Assembly: GCA_030653545.1 (NCBI GenBank)
Contig: JAURZE010000022.1
Coordinates: forward strand, 1-64,000
Origin: Nitrospira sp.
GTDB lineage: Bacteria; Nitrospirota; Nitrospiria; Nitrospirales; Nitrospiraceae
DNA: 64,000 nt
Reading direction: 5' to 3'
Positions 18,323 through 33,458 of this stretch are shown here, one piece after another (within the stretch, counting starts at the first letter, position 1; every line of letters begins with the position of its first letter). The notes under the pieces were generated by a model. The model was not told where the DNA came from. It made no database searches and saw nothing but the letters and a program-made list of their open reading frames with translations. A program made the translations under genes and the position numbers.

Positions 18323-18355
18323 TGATCTCAGTTTGGATATCCTGAGAGGAATCAT

Positions 18356-18763
18356 ATGAGCATTATGATTAAAGAACAGGGTATTGAGACGATTCACGAC
18401 CAGGTCGTTAGTGAGGCGGCCCAGCGATGGGCCAGGGCGTTTCACTGCAAGGTCACAATTAGGACAATGTCGGATCATAATCCTTGGGCGGATCCTGGCC
18501 AGCAATCGGACATTGCCGGATGGTCATTTAGCCCGCGCGGCAATAGTATGCAGTGGATGGCCGAAGTCGAAACCGAGGATTCGCTCCAGAATCCCGATAC
18601 CCAGTATAAGTGGAAGCGCTCCGCCATTGCCGGCGTGCCGATGTATCTGCTGATCCCGCGAGGAAATCGGGCGCAGGCGGAAAAGATCGCTGCGTCAGTC
18701 GATCTCAGGTTCAGTAGCATCTATGAGTATGGCTTTGTGAATGGTGTGGTGCAAATTCTCTAA
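18356..18763 (+). CDS. Hypothetical protein, possible PD-(D/E)XK-like fold
   Basis: This 135-residue protein has a helical N-terminus followed by SDIAGWSFSPRGN and WMAEVETEDS. An Asp in one strand followed by an E-x-E in the next resembles restriction-endonuclease-like folds, but the usual catalytic Lys is not evident. AGAGG lies 7-11 bases before the ATG. It sits 33 bases after the small zinc-ribbon gene, so the three genes from nrdJ may form a unit. Function is unknown. Confidence 0.5.
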   Translation: MSIMIKEQGIETIHDQVVSEAAQRWARAFHCKVTIRTMSDHNPWADPGQQSDIAGWSFSPRGNSMQWMAEVETEDSLQNPDTQYKWKRSAIAGVPMYLLIPRGNRAQAEKIAASVDLRFSSIYEYGFVNGVVQIL

Positions 18764-18869
18764 CGGCTTCTTTGTGCTTCCATGAGATGCCTCGATTCTG
18801 ATGCTGTACGTCAGCATTTCATCGATGAGTCTTGTCGGGAAAGATGATTTCAGGTCGGCCTAGTGCTCT

Positions 18870-19040
18870 GTGGGCCAGTTGAACGCGCGGATTGAGGAGC
18901 GGCAAAAGGAGCTGGCTGATGATGAACAGTTGGAAGCCATGGCGTGTCTGCTGTCCTGGAATGCGGGGGGCGTTGAGGCAATCGATGAGGAGCCTCCGGC
19001 GCTCAGTACGGTACGACTGTGGGAGAAGGACTCAGGGTAA
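18870..19040 (+). CDS. Possible short acidic protein
   Basis: Frame GTG 18870 to TAA 19038-19040 encodes 56 residues beginning MGQLNARIEERQKELADDEQ and continuing as an amphipathic acidic helix, then PPALSTVRLWEKDSG. The composition is protein-like, with heptad-like Leu/Ile spacing. An in-frame TAG lies 9 bases upstream, so the gene cannot be longer. No good Shine-Dalgarno sequence is seen. It lies in the otherwise empty gap between the nrdJ cluster and the ACT-domain gene. Confidence 0.4.
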   Translation: MGQLNARIEERQKELADDEQLEAMACLLSWNAGGVEAIDEEPPALSTVRLWEKDSG

Positions 19041-19197
19041 GGCTACCCTCTGCTCGCGCAGCAAACATCTCTACAAGTCTTGGTCTCCCTTGAAAGACTC
19101 CGGGTTGGATGAGCACGAAAGTTGAATTCTCCCGAGATCCCAGGTGCTACTGAATGGCCTCTATCTTTGATTTCGACCGCAACGAGGAGTATCCCCA

Positions 19198-19608
19198 ATG
19201 CCAACAACAACACAGTTAGTCATTAGCGGACAGAGCAAGCCAGGCGTGATGGCCCAGGTGGCGGCTGTTTTAGGAGAGGCGGGGGTCAATATCAAGGCGT
19301 TCTCGGCGCCCGAGGTAACGGGGACCGGAAAGCTGCGCTTACTTGTCGCGGATCTTGACGGGGCTCGAGTGGCGTTGAAGACTGCGAAGATTAAGTTCAA
19401 GGAAGAAACCGCACTTCTGTTGAGCTTGAAAAACCAACCAGGTGCGCTCATGGATGTGGCCGACCTGCTGACGCAAAATCGCATCAATATCAAATGCGGC
19501 TATTGCACACCCTCGCGGGAGGGGAAGCGTGCGATTGTCGTACTGACCGTCTCGAATACGAACAAGGCGTTGGCGCTACTCCAAGACCAATCGCTAGATG
19601 AGTTCTAG
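19198..19608 (+). CDS. Tandem ACT-domain protein
   Basis: This 136-residue protein consists of two ACT domains, small beta-alpha-beta folds that bind amino acids. The first starts TQLVISGQSKPGVMAQVAAV and the second LLSLKNQPGALMDVADLL. The K/N-P-G turn that begins the ligand-binding helix is present in both. Stand-alone tandem ACT proteins usually act as regulators. A GAGGAG precedes the ATG. It is 3 bases upstream of rlpA and likely co-transcribed. The ligand is unknown. Confidence 0.75.
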   Translation: MPTTTQLVISGQSKPGVMAQVAAVLGEAGVNIKAFSAPEVTGTGKLRLLVADLDGARVALKTAKIKFKEETALLLSLKNQPGALMDVADLLTQNRINIKCGYCTPSREGKRAIVVLTVSNTNKALALLQDQSLDEF

Positions 19609-19611
19609 AGC

Positions 19612-20292
19612 ATGAAGGGCTCAAGGCCCGTTTCAGTCCGTCCTTCTCTTACTTTCGCCGCCGCACTCTTGGTCTGCACGGTTTTCACCGCTTGCCAATC
19701 CCAACCGCCTCCCATTCACCGATTCCCTGGATATCCTGTCGGGTTTAATGAGCGAGGGGTCGCGTCCTGGTATGGTCCTGGATTCCACGGAAACAAGACC
19801 GCGAACGGAGAACGGTACGATATGCACAAACTGACGGCAGCGCACCGGACGTTGCCGCTTGGCTCTATTGCCGTTGTGCGATCAGTTTCCACGGGAAGAC
19901 AGGTCACAGTACGCATCAACGATCGTGGTCCATTTGCCAAGGGGCGGGTACTTGATCTGTCGCTGGCCGGGGCTGAAGCGATAGGAATGACCGGAAATGG
20001 AACCGATCAGATTGAGCTTCAGGTGGTTGGATATCAGGCCAGACCTGAAGGGATGGGGGTTTTGCGGGTTCAGGTGGGGGCTTTCGCAGATCCTCTGAAC
20101 GCTCGAGGGTTGTTCGAGCAGGTCGGGGCCCAGTACCCGGGTGGTCGCATCGTGCAGGTGGAGTTATCTGAGGGCAGAAGGTATCGGGTGCAGGTGGGGC
20201 AGTTCTTGACCGAAGCAGAGGCTCAGATCGCCTCAACAAGGCTGGACGCCCAGTATCATCTTCAATCCTTTGTGGTGCGGGACGACGGGTAG
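19612..20292 (+). CDS. rlpA: RlpA-like lipoprotein, septal-ring murein hydrolase
   Basis: RlpA proteins bind denuded glycans and some act as lytic transglycosylases at the septum. The 226-residue product has a lipobox, VFTAC. A double-psi beta-barrel domain follows (GVASWYGPGFHGNKTANGE, with MHKLTAAHRTLPLGS and VRINDRGPF as conserved motifs). A C-terminal SPOR domain (LRVQVGAFADPLNARGL) completes it. The order lipobox, DPBB, SPOR is that of full-length RlpA. The neighbouring ACT gene gives no functional hint. Confidence 0.88.
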   Translation: MKGSRPVSVRPSLTFAAALLVCTVFTACQSQPPPIHRFPGYPVGFNERGVASWYGPGFHGNKTANGERYDMHKLTAAHRTLPLGSIAVVRSVSTGRQVTVRINDRGPFAKGRVLDLSLAGAEAIGMTGNGTDQIELQVVGYQARPEGMGVLRVQVGAFADPLNARGLFEQVGAQYPGGRIVQVELSEGRRYRVQVGQFLTEAEAQIASTRLDAQYHLQSFVVRDDG

Positions 20293-20415
20293 ATCATACG
20301 TAGCGAAGCGTAGATCCCTTTCAAGAGTCGGCGAGTCCATCTTCGATCTGGCATATTCGAACTGATTGATATTCCTGTCACTTTCTTTGAATCTCTTGCC
20401 CCTTCCCGGTTGGTG

Positions 20416-20442
20416 TGATAGATCTATCATCCGATGATCATC
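20416..20442. repeat. Two adjacent perfect palindromes
   Basis: TGATAGATCTATCA (20416-20429, 14 bp) and GATGATCATC (20433-20442, 10 bp) lie three bases apart, about 140 bases upstream of the CorC/HlyC-type gene. They may be operator half-sites for a dimeric regulator. A separate hairpin, CTAGCC-ttcgt-GGCTAG, lies at about 20535-20551. Confidence 0.4.
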
Positions 20443-20571
20443 ATAACTCCCACATGGTCCTTTGAATCTGGTCAGCCAGGGGCAGCGCTGCTCTCTCTCT
20501 GCTGCAGAATCCACACTGTTCGCCCTTTCAGGCTAGCCTTCGTGGCTAGTCGTCCCTAATCAAGAGCCCTC

Positions 20572-25805
<5,234 letters not shown>

Positions 25806-26759
25806 TCAGCGTCCCGGGTGTAGAGGGTCGTCTTCCTCAAAAAAGAAATCGCCAAAGCCTTTGGGTAGCGCTTGATCGCCCATCGCGCGTGTTCTCCGTT
25901 TCGACTGCTCTTCCAAATCCAGCGACTCGGGGCCGAGGACTTTCAAGAGCGATTCCTGCCACATGCGGTCGAGCGCAACAGGATGGGATGAGTCCTGGGC
26001 CAGCCGTTTGACGGCGTATTGGATCAGATGTAGGCCGTCGCGGATCGAATATTCCAGATTCAGCTGGTGGGCGTCCTGCAGAAAACCGACGGCAATGTTC
26101 AGGATCTCGTCCTTCGCAAAGGGGAGATGGTAGCGGAGAATCGCCATTTCATCCTGCCGCGACGGAAATCCAAGGCCGAGGGTCGGTTGCAGTCGGGAGA
26201 GCATGTAGTCCGGCACTTCATAGGTGGACGCATCTTCGTTCATGGTGACGCAACAGCGAAAATCTTCGTGCGCTTGGATCAGAATGCCTGCAATGATCGA
26301 TTCGACGCAGCGCCGATGATCGAGCAAGGAGGCCAGGGAGGCCCAGCTTTTCTCGTTCATCCGGTTGCCTTCATCCAGCACGCAGATACTTCCGGTGAGC
26401 ACCGCGGTCACCAGTGGCGACGCGTGGTAGGCGATGGAGCCCGATTCAGCCAGGACCGGTGTAATCAGCAGGTCTTCCGGGCGGGTATCGGCAGTGCATT
26501 GAAAGACGTACAGATCCTGTTTGCGTTCCTTGGCGCCCGACATCGCCAACGTCGTTTTTCCGATGCCTGGAGGACCGGTAATTCTCGGCGACAGCGGGAG
26601 ATCTCGGGGATCGACCTTGAGCCAGCAGGCGAGGAGTTGTTGCAACGGCTCCCGACTCCCGATCCATTCCTGTAGCGTGCTAATCGGTTGCGCCAGATGC
26701 AGCGTAATGCCCTGTACAGAAATGGTTCTGGCAGATGACGGGTATGAGTGATTATCCAT
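25806..26759 (-). CDS. MoxR-type AAA+ ATPase
   Basis: This 317-residue AAA+ protein has Walker [10 protein letters not shown] near residue 63 and Walker [11 protein letters not shown] near residue 130. A sensor-1-like CVTMNEDAS and an Arg-finger region ([18 protein letters not shown]) follow. The layout resembles MoxR ATPases, chaperones that usually work with a VWA-domain protein to insert cofactors or remodel complexes. Here the neighbour is not a recognisable VWA protein, which is unusual. A promoter lies at 26798-26826, and the C-terminus is acidic. Confidence 0.8.
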   Translation of the reverse strand: MDNHSYPSSARTISVQGITLHLAQPISTLQEWIGSREPLQQLLACWLKVDPRDLPLSPRITGPPGIGKTTLAMSGAKERKQDLYVFQCTADTRPEDLLITPVLAESGSIAYHASPLVTAVLTGSICVLDEGNRMNEKSWASLASLLDHRRCVESIIAGILIQAHEDFRCCVTMNEDASTYEVPDYMLSRLQPTLGLGFPSRQDEMAILRYHLPFAKDEILNIAVGFLQDAHQLNLEYSIRDGLHLIQYAVKRLAQDSSHPVALDRMWQESLLKVLGPESLDLEEQSKRRTRAMGDQALPKGFGDFFFEEDDPLHPGR

Positions 26760-26797
26760 GGCTGCGGATGTCCGAATCGACTATTTTCATGAAGGGG

Positions 26798-26826
26798 ACG
26801 GTAGCACAGCACCAGGAGTGGGTCAA
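26798..26826 (-). promoter_or_regulatory. Sigma-70-type promoter for the MoxR gene pair
   Basis: On the minus strand TTGACC (26826-26821), a 17-base spacer and TACCGT (26803-26798) sit about 40 bases before the ATG at 26759. It is divergent from the promoter at 26851-26879. Confidence 0.5.
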
Positions 26827-26850
26827 ACCCCTGTCTTGCCCCAATTCGCT

Positions 26851-26879
26851 TTGACTTTCACAGCGTTGGACCGTATTCT
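26851..26879 (+). promoter_or_regulatory. Sigma-70-type promoter of the LysM-trp unit
   Basis: TTGACT (26851-26856), a 17-base spacer and TATTCT (26874-26879) lie about 92 bases before the LysM lipoprotein ATG. No Trp-rich leader peptide or attenuator hairpin is visible between here and trpE. Confidence 0.55.
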
Positions 26880-26971
26880 TAGTGACTCGTGAGCTGATGA
26901 ATGACCGGACGTTGTGAGAGGCGGGATGGCCGATTTGGGATGCAGTCATGATCCGGCGGCGGAGGTGGACA

Positions 26972-27631
26972 ATGATGATGGAGGATCGTCGAGTGATGAA
27001 TCAGACTTGTAAGGTGGTCGGGTCCGGCGTGTTGGTGTTATGCGGCACTATGTTCCTCAGCGGCTGTGTGGTGCTCGAGGAAAAATACAATGCGGAGAAG
27101 GCGCGAAGTCTGAACTTCCAGCGGTTGCTGGCTCAGGAAGAAAAGCGCACGGCTGAGCTAGACAGCGAAGCGAAGCGAACGAAAAAAGAACTGGCTGAAT
27201 TCGAGGCGCGGAACCGCGAATTGGCCGCGCAAGTTCAGTCGGCCCGAGAGCAAATGGGACGGCTTCAGGAAGAGTCGGAGGCGGTTAAAGAGTCGGCTAT
27301 GCTGGAGCGGAAGGCCATGCAGGACATGCGGAAAATGGCCCCGTCCGCATCCGCCAAACCCAAGAAGGTCGATGAACTGGCGGCGCTTACGCGTGAAACC
27401 GATGCCCTCTTGCAGGATTCGACGAAAGAGATGGCAGGCCTGGCCGCCCCTGCGGAAACGGCCAAGCCCAGCGCTAAATCAGGAACCACCATTCACGTGG
27501 TGAAGCCCGGGGAGACGTTGTTTCGCGTGAGCCGCCTGTACGGCGTCCCCATCGACAAGCTGAAAAAGTGGAATAAACTTTCAGACGATATTATTGAATT
27601 GGGGCAGAAACTCATCGTTGGAATGGAGTAA
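26972..27631 (+). CDS. LysM-domain lipoprotein with coiled coil, first gene before trpE
   Basis: ATG at 26972 follows GGAGGTGGAC. The 219-residue product has a lipobox (LSGC) near residue 32, a long charged coiled coil (KRTAELDSEAKRTKKELAEF) and an Ala/Lys linker. A C-terminal LysM domain (IHVVKPGETLFRVSRLYGVP) would bind peptidoglycan. The gene ends 10 bases before trpE, so it seems to be the first gene of the trp transcription unit, although nothing links it to tryptophan synthesis. Two later ATGs are possible starts. Confidence 0.75.
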   Translation: MMMEDRRVMNQTCKVVGSGVLVLCGTMFLSGCVVLEEKYNAEKARSLNFQRLLAQEEKRTAELDSEAKRTKKELAEFEARNRELAAQVQSAREQMGRLQEESEAVKESAMLERKAMQDMRKMAPSASAKPKKVDELAALTRETDALLQDSTKEMAGLAAPAETAKPSAKSGTTIHVVKPGETLFRVSRLYGVPIDKLKKWNKLSDDIIELGQKLIVGME

Positions 27632-27641
27632 TTCCGCAGGC

Positions 27642-29138
27642 ATGGCAACGCCAACGTATTCTCTCAGCTTGGACGAATTCCGGCGGTACGCACAGTCGGG
27701 CAACCTCATCCCTTTGTACCGGGAAATTCTGGCGGACTATGAGACGCCGGTTTCTGCGTTCGCAAAGATCGATCATGGTCCGTCGGCGTATTTGTTGGAA
27801 AGCGTGCAGGGAGGGGAGAAGTGGGCCCGCTACTCGTTTCTCGGAAGCGGATCACCGATTCTCATGGTGGAAGATCGCGGCGACCTTCTGATCAAGCAGG
27901 GCAAACGGACTCGTCGTATCGCCTGTCACGGCGCACCGCTGGATCGTCTGCGGGAATTTATGGAGACCTATCGTCCGGTCACCGTTCCGGGACTGCCTCG
28001 GTTTGTCGGCGGGGCCGTCGGCTATCTCGGTTATGACATGGTGAGCACGTTTGAGAATATTTCGGTTCGCCGGAAAGAGAGTCTGAACCTGCCGGAGTTT
28101 GCCTTTCTGCTGACCGACACGCTCCTTATTTTCGATAACGTGGCACAGAAGATTAAGGTCGTCGCGAATGCCCATGTCGCGTCCCAATCGGAGCGGGCCA
28201 TCCGCCAGGCCTATCGTCAGGCCACTGCTCGCATCGAACGCATGATTGCCCGTTTGCGCCGGCCGCTCCGCCGGACTGCGCCCAAGCGTCGACGTACGCC
28301 GATTACGTTCACCCCGAATATGAGCAAGGCTGACTTCGAAAAGATGGTCAGTCAGACGCAGGAATACATCAAGGCCGGCGATATCTTTCAGTGTGTGTTG
28401 TCTCAGCGATGGGAAACGAAACTGCATGCGACACCGTTCCAGCTGTATCGCGCGCTTCGAGTCGTCAATCCGTCGCCCTACATGTACTACCTCAGGATAG
28501 CGGGCGTCGAGTTGGTGGGGTCGTCGCCGGAGATCCTCGTGCGGTGCGAAGATGGGTTGGTATCCGTTCGTCCGATCGCCGGCACCCGTCGTCGCGGCGC
28601 CACCGTCGAAGAGGATGAGCAACTGGAGCGCCGTCTGCTGGCCGATCAGAAGGAACGGGCCGAGCACATTATGTTGGTGGACCTCGGTCGAAACGACGTC
28701 GGGCGGGTGGCCGAGAGCGGCTCCGTCAAAGTCGAATCGCTGATGAACGTCGAGCGCTATTCGCACGTCATGCACATTGTGTCCAATGTGAGCGGCCGGT
28801 TGGCTCCGGAGAAGACCGTGTACGATGTGCTGCAGGCCTGCTTTCCGGCAGGGACAGTGTCAGGCGCTCCGAAGATTCGCGCGATGGAAATCATCGAAGA
28901 GCTGGAGCCGACCAGGCGCGGTCCCTATGCCGGCGCCGTGGGCTATTTCAGCTTTTCCGGTAACATGGACATGTGCATCAATATCCGCACGGTCGTGGTA
29001 TCCAAGCGGCGCGCCTTCATTCAGGCCGGGGCCGGCATCGTGGCGGACTCGAATCCGGAATACGAATACGAAGAAACCTGCAATAAAGCCCGTGCCATGA
29101 TGAAAGCCATCGAGTTGGCCGAGCAGGGTCTGGAGTAG
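27642..29138 (+). CDS. trpE: Anthranilate synthase component I
   Basis: TrpE makes anthranilate from chorismate, with ammonia supplied by TrpG. The 498-residue product has the tryptophan feedback motif [18 protein letters not shown] near residue 50. The chorismate-binding domain carries [48 protein letters not shown] and [18 protein letters not shown]. An intact LLES motif suggests feedback inhibition is retained. The ATG at 27642 is 10 bases after the LysM gene, and trpG starts 4 bases after the stop. Confidence 0.95.
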   Translation: MATPTYSLSLDEFRRYAQSGNLIPLYREILADYETPVSAFAKIDHGPSAYLLESVQGGEKWARYSFLGSGSPILMVEDRGDLLIKQGKRTRRIACHGAPLDRLREFMETYRPVTVPGLPRFVGGAVGYLGYDMVSTFENISVRRKESLNLPEFAFLLTDTLLIFDNVAQKIKVVANAHVASQSERAIRQAYRQATARIERMIARLRRPLRRTAPKRRRTPITFTPNMSKADFEKMVSQTQEYIKAGDIFQCVLSQRWETKLHATPFQLYRALRVVNPSPYMYYLRIAGVELVGSSPEILVRCEDGLVSVRPIAGTRRRGATVEEDEQLERRLLADQKERAEHIMLVDLGRNDVGRVAESGSVKVESLMNVERYSHVMHIVSNVSGRLAPEKTVYDVLQACFPAGTVSGAPKIRAMEIIEELEPTRRGPYAGAVGYFSFSGNMDMCINIRTVVVSKRRAFIQAGAGIVADSNPEYEYEETCNKARAMMKAIELAEQGLE

Positions 29139-29142
29139 CGTC

Positions 29143-29706
29143 ATGCTCTTGATGATCGATAATTACGACTCCTTTACCTACAACCTGGTGCAGTATCTCG
29201 GTGAGTTGGGCGAAGATGTCCGCGTCTATCGCAACGACAAGATCACCTTGCAGCAGATCGAAGAGCTTGGGCCCAGTCGTATTGTGATTTCTCCTGGCCC
29301 CTGTACGCCGAAAGAAGCCGGCGTGTCCGTAGAAACGATCCGCCAGTTTGCCGGCCGTATGCCGATCCTCGGCGTGTGTTTAGGCCACCAATCGCTGGGT
29401 GTGGCATTCGGCGGAGAAGTGATCCGCGCGCAACGGTTGATGCACGGGAAGACGTCGATGATTTCACACGACGAAAAAACGATCTTTCACGGACTGCCGA
29501 ATCCCTTCGAGGCGACCCGCTATCACTCATTGCTGGTCAATCCGAAGAATCTGCCCGATTGCCTGGAGGTTTCAGCGAAGACGGCCGAAGGTGAAATTAT
29601 GGGATTGCGCCACCGGACGCTCGCGGTCGAAGGTGTGCAGTTTCATCCGGAATCGATTTTGACCAAGGCGGGAAAAGACCTCCTCAGAAACTTCTTAAAG
29701 CTCTAG
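29143..29706 (+). CDS. trpG: Anthranilate synthase component II (glutamine amidotransferase)
   Basis: This 187-residue class I amidotransferase releases ammonia from glutamine for TrpE. The nucleophile Cys lies in [10 protein letters not shown] near residue 79, and the His-Glu pair is in VQFHPESIL near the C-terminus. The N-terminal [19 protein letters not shown] is typical of TrpG/PabA, so it may also serve p-aminobenzoate synthesis. It lies 4 bases after trpE. Confidence 0.95.
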   Translation: MLLMIDNYDSFTYNLVQYLGELGEDVRVYRNDKITLQQIEELGPSRIVISPGPCTPKEAGVSVETIRQFAGRMPILGVCLGHQSLGVAFGGEVIRAQRLMHGKTSMISHDEKTIFHGLPNPFEATRYHSLLVNPKNLPDCLEVSAKTAEGEIMGLRHRTLAVEGVQFHPESILTKAGKDLLRNFLKL

Positions 29707-29729
29707 TCTCATCGGATTGCCCGTCTTCC

Positions 29730-30746
29730 ATGATCAAAGACGCCATTGCCAAATTAGCCGAACGCACCAACCTTTCTGAAAAAGAAGCGGAAGACGTGCT
29801 GTCGGAAATCATGGACGGCGCGGCGACTCCGGCGCAAATCGCCGCCTATCTGATGGGCCTTCGCCAGAAAGGCGAAACGGTGGACGAGATCGTCGGTTCG
29901 GCGCGCGCGATGCGCGCCCGGGCCACGCGAATCCAAGTGGGCAGCTCGATCGTCATCGACACCTGCGGAACGGGCGGAGACGGCGGGCATACGTTCAATA
30001 TTTCGACGACGGCGGCATTCGTGGTGGCCGGAGCCGGACTCACAGTGGCGAAACACGGGAACCGGTCGGTATCGTCCAAGTCGGGCAGCGCGGACGTACT
30101 GAGCGCCCTCGGCGTCCAGATCGACCTGCCGCCGGAGCGCGTGGCGGATTGTATCAATGAGGTGGGTATCGGGTTCCTCTTTGCGCCGCTCTTTCATGGC
30201 GCCATGAAACATTGTGCAGGGCCTCGACAGGAGATGGGAATCCGAACGCTCTTAAATGTCCTCGGTCCGTTGACCAACCCTGCCGGGGCCACGCACCAGG
30301 TGCTCGGTGTCTATGACGCCAAGCTGACCGAGGTCATGGCCAAAGTGCTGGTGCAATTGGGGTCGCAGCATTGTTTTGTCTTGCATGGGATGGACGGGCT
30401 CGATGAGCTCACCATCTGCGACCGCACGAAAGTCTCCGAAGGGAAAGCCGGTGTCGTGTCCAACTATTTTGTGGCGCCTGAGGAATTTGATCTGCCCCGC
30501 GTCCACAAGAAGGAAATCGCCGGCGGCACACCGGAAGAGAATGCCCGGATCGCGAGGGAAATTCTCCAAGGGAAGAAGGGGCCGAAACGCGACATTGTGT
30601 GTCTGAATGCCGCGGCTGCCATTGTCGCGGGTCAGCAGGCGAAGACGCTAAAAGACGGACTGCGAATCGCCAGGCAGGCGCTCGATACAGGTGCCGCGGC
30701 AGAAAAACTCGATCGGTTGGTGGCTTGGACGAAGAAGGTATCCTGA
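29730..30746 (+). CDS. trpD: Anthranilate phosphoribosyltransferase
   Basis: TrpD transfers phosphoribose from PRPP to anthranilate. The 338-residue product has the PRPP/Mg motif DTCGTGGDGGHTFNIST near residue 73 and later GNRSVSSKSGSADVLSALG and RTLLNVLGPLTNPA. All are family-conserved. It is the third gene of the operon, 23 bases after trpG and 3 bases before trpC. Confidence 0.95.
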   Translation: MIKDAIAKLAERTNLSEKEAEDVLSEIMDGAATPAQIAAYLMGLRQKGETVDEIVGSARAMRARATRIQVGSSIVIDTCGTGGDGGHTFNISTTAAFVVAGAGLTVAKHGNRSVSSKSGSADVLSALGVQIDLPPERVADCINEVGIGFLFAPLFHGAMKHCAGPRQEMGIRTLLNVLGPLTNPAGATHQVLGVYDAKLTEVMAKVLVQLGSQHCFVLHGMDGLDELTICDRTKVSEGKAGVVSNYFVAPEEFDLPRVHKKEIAGGTPEENARIAREILQGKKGPKRDIVCLNAAAAIVAGQQAKTLKDGLRIARQALDTGAAAEKLDRLVAWTKKVS

Positions 30747-30749
30747 CGC

Positions 30750-31574
30750 ATGATTCTGGATCAGATTCTTGAGCATAAGAAAGCCGAGCTTCGGCACAAG
30801 CAGAGCCGTGGCTACCTGGCTGATCTCAAATCCGCCATTCGGGACGCGTCGCCGCCGCTCGGCTTTGCCGTGACGCTCGATGCGACCAGGACGGCGACGA
30901 GTCCGGCCCTGATTGCCGAGGTGAAAAAAGCCTCGCCGAGCCTCGGTCTGCTGCGCACCGAGTTTTCCCAGGATTTCGACTATCTCAAAATTGCGCGCTC
31001 GTACCATGAACATGGGGCCTCCGCCCTGTCCGTCTTGACCGATAAAGACTTCTTCCAGGGCGACCTGCGATATCTGGCCGAGATCAAGCAGGCGCTTCCC
31101 ATGCCGGCGCTGGACAAAGAATTTATGGTCGGGGATATCCAGTTTTATGAAGCCCGGGCTCATGGGGCCGATGCGGTGCTGCTGATCGTGGCCGCGTTGG
31201 AAAAGCGCCAGCTGATCGATTTTCACGCGCTTGCGACTGAATTGAAGATGGATACCCTGTTTGAAACGCATCATGAACGGGAGTTGGATACCGTGCTGGA
31301 ATGGATCCCGACGGCCCGCATGATCGGCATCAACAATCGTGATCTCAAGACGTTCACGACGGATCTTGGCGTGACGTTCCGACTGGCCAAACGCATTCCC
31401 TCAGACAAGATCATTATCAGCGAGAGCGGCATTCATACGCGCGAGGATGTGCTGAAGCTGGTCGAAGCCGGCGTGCATGCCATGCTGGTCGGGGAGTCGC
31501 TGATCAAGTCCGAGAGCATCGAGAAGAAAATCGCGGAATTGCGTGGAACAACGAAGTCGGTCCACAACGCGTGA
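30750..31574 (+). CDS. trpC: Indole-3-glycerol phosphate synthase
   Basis: TrpC closes the indole ring by decarboxylation of CdRP. The 274-residue TIM-barrel enzyme starts MILDQILEHKKAEL. Catalytic residues lie in IAEVKKASPSLG (Lys near residue 55), LSVLTDKDFFQG (Lys near 100), DKEFMVGDIQFYEA and the glycerol-phosphate loop IGINNRDLKTF. C-terminal ISESGIHTREDV and LVGESLIK complete the phosphate site. It is stand-alone, not fused to TrpF as in E. coli. Confidence 0.95.
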   Translation: MILDQILEHKKAELRHKQSRGYLADLKSAIRDASPPLGFAVTLDATRTATSPALIAEVKKASPSLGLLRTEFSQDFDYLKIARSYHEHGASALSVLTDKDFFQGDLRYLAEIKQALPMPALDKEFMVGDIQFYEARAHGADAVLLIVAALEKRQLIDFHALATELKMDTLFETHHERELDTVLEWIPTARMIGINNRDLKTFTTDLGVTFRLAKRIPSDKIIISESGIHTREDVLKLVEAGVHAMLVGESLIKSESIEKKIAELRGTTKSVHNA

Positions 31575-31590
31575 GAGCAAGGTATTTCGC

Positions 31591-32217
31591 GTGAAAGTCA
31601 AAATCTGCGGTATCACCAACGAAGACGATGCGCGGGTCGCCGTTGAGGCGGGGGCCGATGCCCTCGGTTTTATCATGTATCGGAAGAGTCCGCGTTTCGT
31701 CGAAGCGGCCGTGGTCAAGCGGATCATCAATGACTTACCGCCGTTTGTGGCGGCGGTCGGCGTGTTCGTCAACGAAGAAGCCGCCGCTGTGCGACGACTC
31801 ATGGACGAGTGCGGACTTGCTCTGGCTCAGTTGCATGGGGACGAGTCTGCGGTCTACTGCGAGGGGCTCGGGCGTCCGTCTATGAAGGCGCTGCGGCTCA
31901 AGAACCGCGGAACGTTTTTGGCGCTGGCCGAATTTCAAGGACGCGCGAACGTCCGTGCGTTCGTGTTGGATGCCTTTTCCGATCAGGCCTACGGTGGCAC
32001 CGGCCAGACGGTCGATTGGACCTTGGCGGCCGAAGCGGCTCGTGCCTCGCGTGTGCTTCTTGCCGGTGGCCTGACGCCGGATAATGTGGCCGAGGCGATT
32101 CGACAGGTGCGGCCCTATGGAGTCGATGTCAGCAGCGGTGTCGAAGTGCGTCCAGGACAGAAAGATCACGTCAAGGTGCGGACATTCATTGAGGCCGCCA
32201 GGCTTGTCTCGGCCTGA
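31591..32217 (+). CDS. trpF: Phosphoribosylanthranilate isomerase
   Basis: TrpF catalyses the Amadori rearrangement of PRA to CdRP. GTG at 31591 is chosen because the protein then opens [14 protein letters not shown], the standard start containing the catalytic Cys. The 208-residue TIM barrel also has the catalytic Asp in [14 protein letters not shown], plus [11 protein letters not shown] and VDVSSGVE at the phosphate site. The gene begins 16 bases after trpC. Confidence 0.93.
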   Translation: MKVKICGITNEDDARVAVEAGADALGFIMYRKSPRFVEAAVVKRIINDLPPFVAAVGVFVNEEAAAVRRLMDECGLALAQLHGDESAVYCEGLGRPSMKALRLKNRGTFLALAEFQGRANVRAFVLDAFSDQAYGGTGQTVDWTLAAEAARASRVLLAGGLTPDNVAEAIRQVRPYGVDVSSGVEVRPGQKDHVKVRTFIEAARLVSA

Positions 32218-32264
32218 GAGGCCCGATTATACTCCGTCATCATCTGAAAGGATTGAAGTGCACG

Positions 32265-33458
32265 ATGAAGAAGGTCCCTGACAGCCATGGACGATTCGGC
32301 CCCTACGGCGGCCGCTATGTGCCGGAAACACTGATGCCGGCGTTGCTCGAACTAGAGCAAGAGTACGCCACGGCTCGGAAAGATCGCGGGTTCCGTCAGG
32401 AACTGGCCTACTATCTCAAGCAATACGTCGGGCGGCCGACGTCGCTGTATCTTGCCTCGCGGCTGACCAAGAAGCTCGGTGGGGCCAAAATCTATCTGAA
32501 GCGCGAAGATCTCTGCCATACCGGCGCGCACAAAATTAACAATGCCATCGGCCAGGTGCTTCTGGCCATACGGATGAAGAAACCCCGGATTATCGCCGAG
32601 ACCGGCGCCGGACAACATGGCGTCGCGACGGCTACGGCGGCAGCGATGTTCGGCTTGGAATGCGAAATCTATATGGGCACCGAAGACATGCAGCGGCAGG
32701 CGCTGAATGTGTTCCGGATGCGTTTGCTCGGCGCCAAAGTCACCGGAGTCGATGCCGGGAGCCGGACGCTCAAGGACGCCATCAGCGAGGCCATGCGCGA
32801 CTGGACGACGAACGTGCGCACGACCCATTATATTCTTGGGTCGGTGCTGGGCGCGCATCCCTATCCGATGATGATCCGCGATTTTCAAGCGATCATCGGC
32901 CAGGAGGCCCGCAAGCAAATTCTGGCTGCGGAAGGAAAACTGCCCGACTATCTGGTGGCCTGTGTCGGCGGGGGAAGCAACTCCATCGGATTGTTTCATG
33001 CCTTTCTCGGCGATAAGAAGGTTAAGATGATCGGCGTCGAAGCGGGAGGCACCGGCATCGAAAGCGGAAAACATGCCGCGCGATTCTTCGGGGGAAAGCC
33101 CGGCGTGCTTCAAGGCACGATGACGTATCTCCTGCAGGACGAGGATGGTCAGATTAATCTGACCCATTCGGTCTCGGCGGGTTTGGACTATGCGGCTGTG
33201 GGGCCGGAACACAGCCTCTATCACGACTTGAAACGTATTCAATACACCTATGCGACAGACGATGAAGCGCTCGCGGCCTTCGATCTGCTTGCGACAGTGG
33301 AGGGGATTGTGCCGGCGCTGGAAAGTGCGCATGCCATCGCCGAAGTTGTGAAACTGGCTCCGAAACTCAAAAAGTCCAACGTCATCATCGCTAATCTTTC
33401 CGGCCGTGGAGACAAAGATGTTCAGCAAGTGGCGCGGATGCGGGGGGTGACGCTATGA
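32265..33458 (+). CDS. trpB: Tryptophan synthase beta chain
   Basis: TrpB condenses indole with serine using PLP. The product of about 397 residues has the PLP-lysine motif [13 protein letters not shown] near residue 90, the catalytic Glu segment [15 protein letters not shown], and the phosphate-binding [12 protein letters not shown]. It is the TrpB1 type with an intact family pattern. ATG at 32265 is preferred over a TTG 12 bases upstream. Its end overlaps trpA by four bases. Confidence 0.95.
   Translation: MKKVPDSHGRFGPYGGRYVPETLMPALLELEQEYATARKDRGFRQELAYYLKQYVGRPTSLYLASRLTKKLGGAKIYLKREDLCHTGAHKINNAIGQVLLAIRMKKPRIIAETGAGQHGVATATAAAMFGLECEIYMGTEDMQRQALNVFRMRLLGAKVTGVDAGSRTLKDAISEAMRDWTTNVRTTHYILGSVLGAHPYPMMIRDFQAIIGQEARKQILAAEGKLPDYLVACVGGGSNSIGLFHAFLGDKKVKMIGVEAGGTGIESGKHAARFFGGKPGVLQGTMTYLLQDEDGQINLTHSVSAGLDYAAVGPEHSLYHDLKRIQYTYATDDEALAAFDLLATVEGIVPALESAHAIAEVVKLAPKLKKSNVIIANLSGRGDKDVQQVARMRGVTL

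Noticed and set aside
18796..18830. ATGCTG-tacgt-CAGCAT hairpin as a terminator after the nrdJ cluster
   Set aside because: The stem is AT-balanced and only 6 bp, and no T-run follows.
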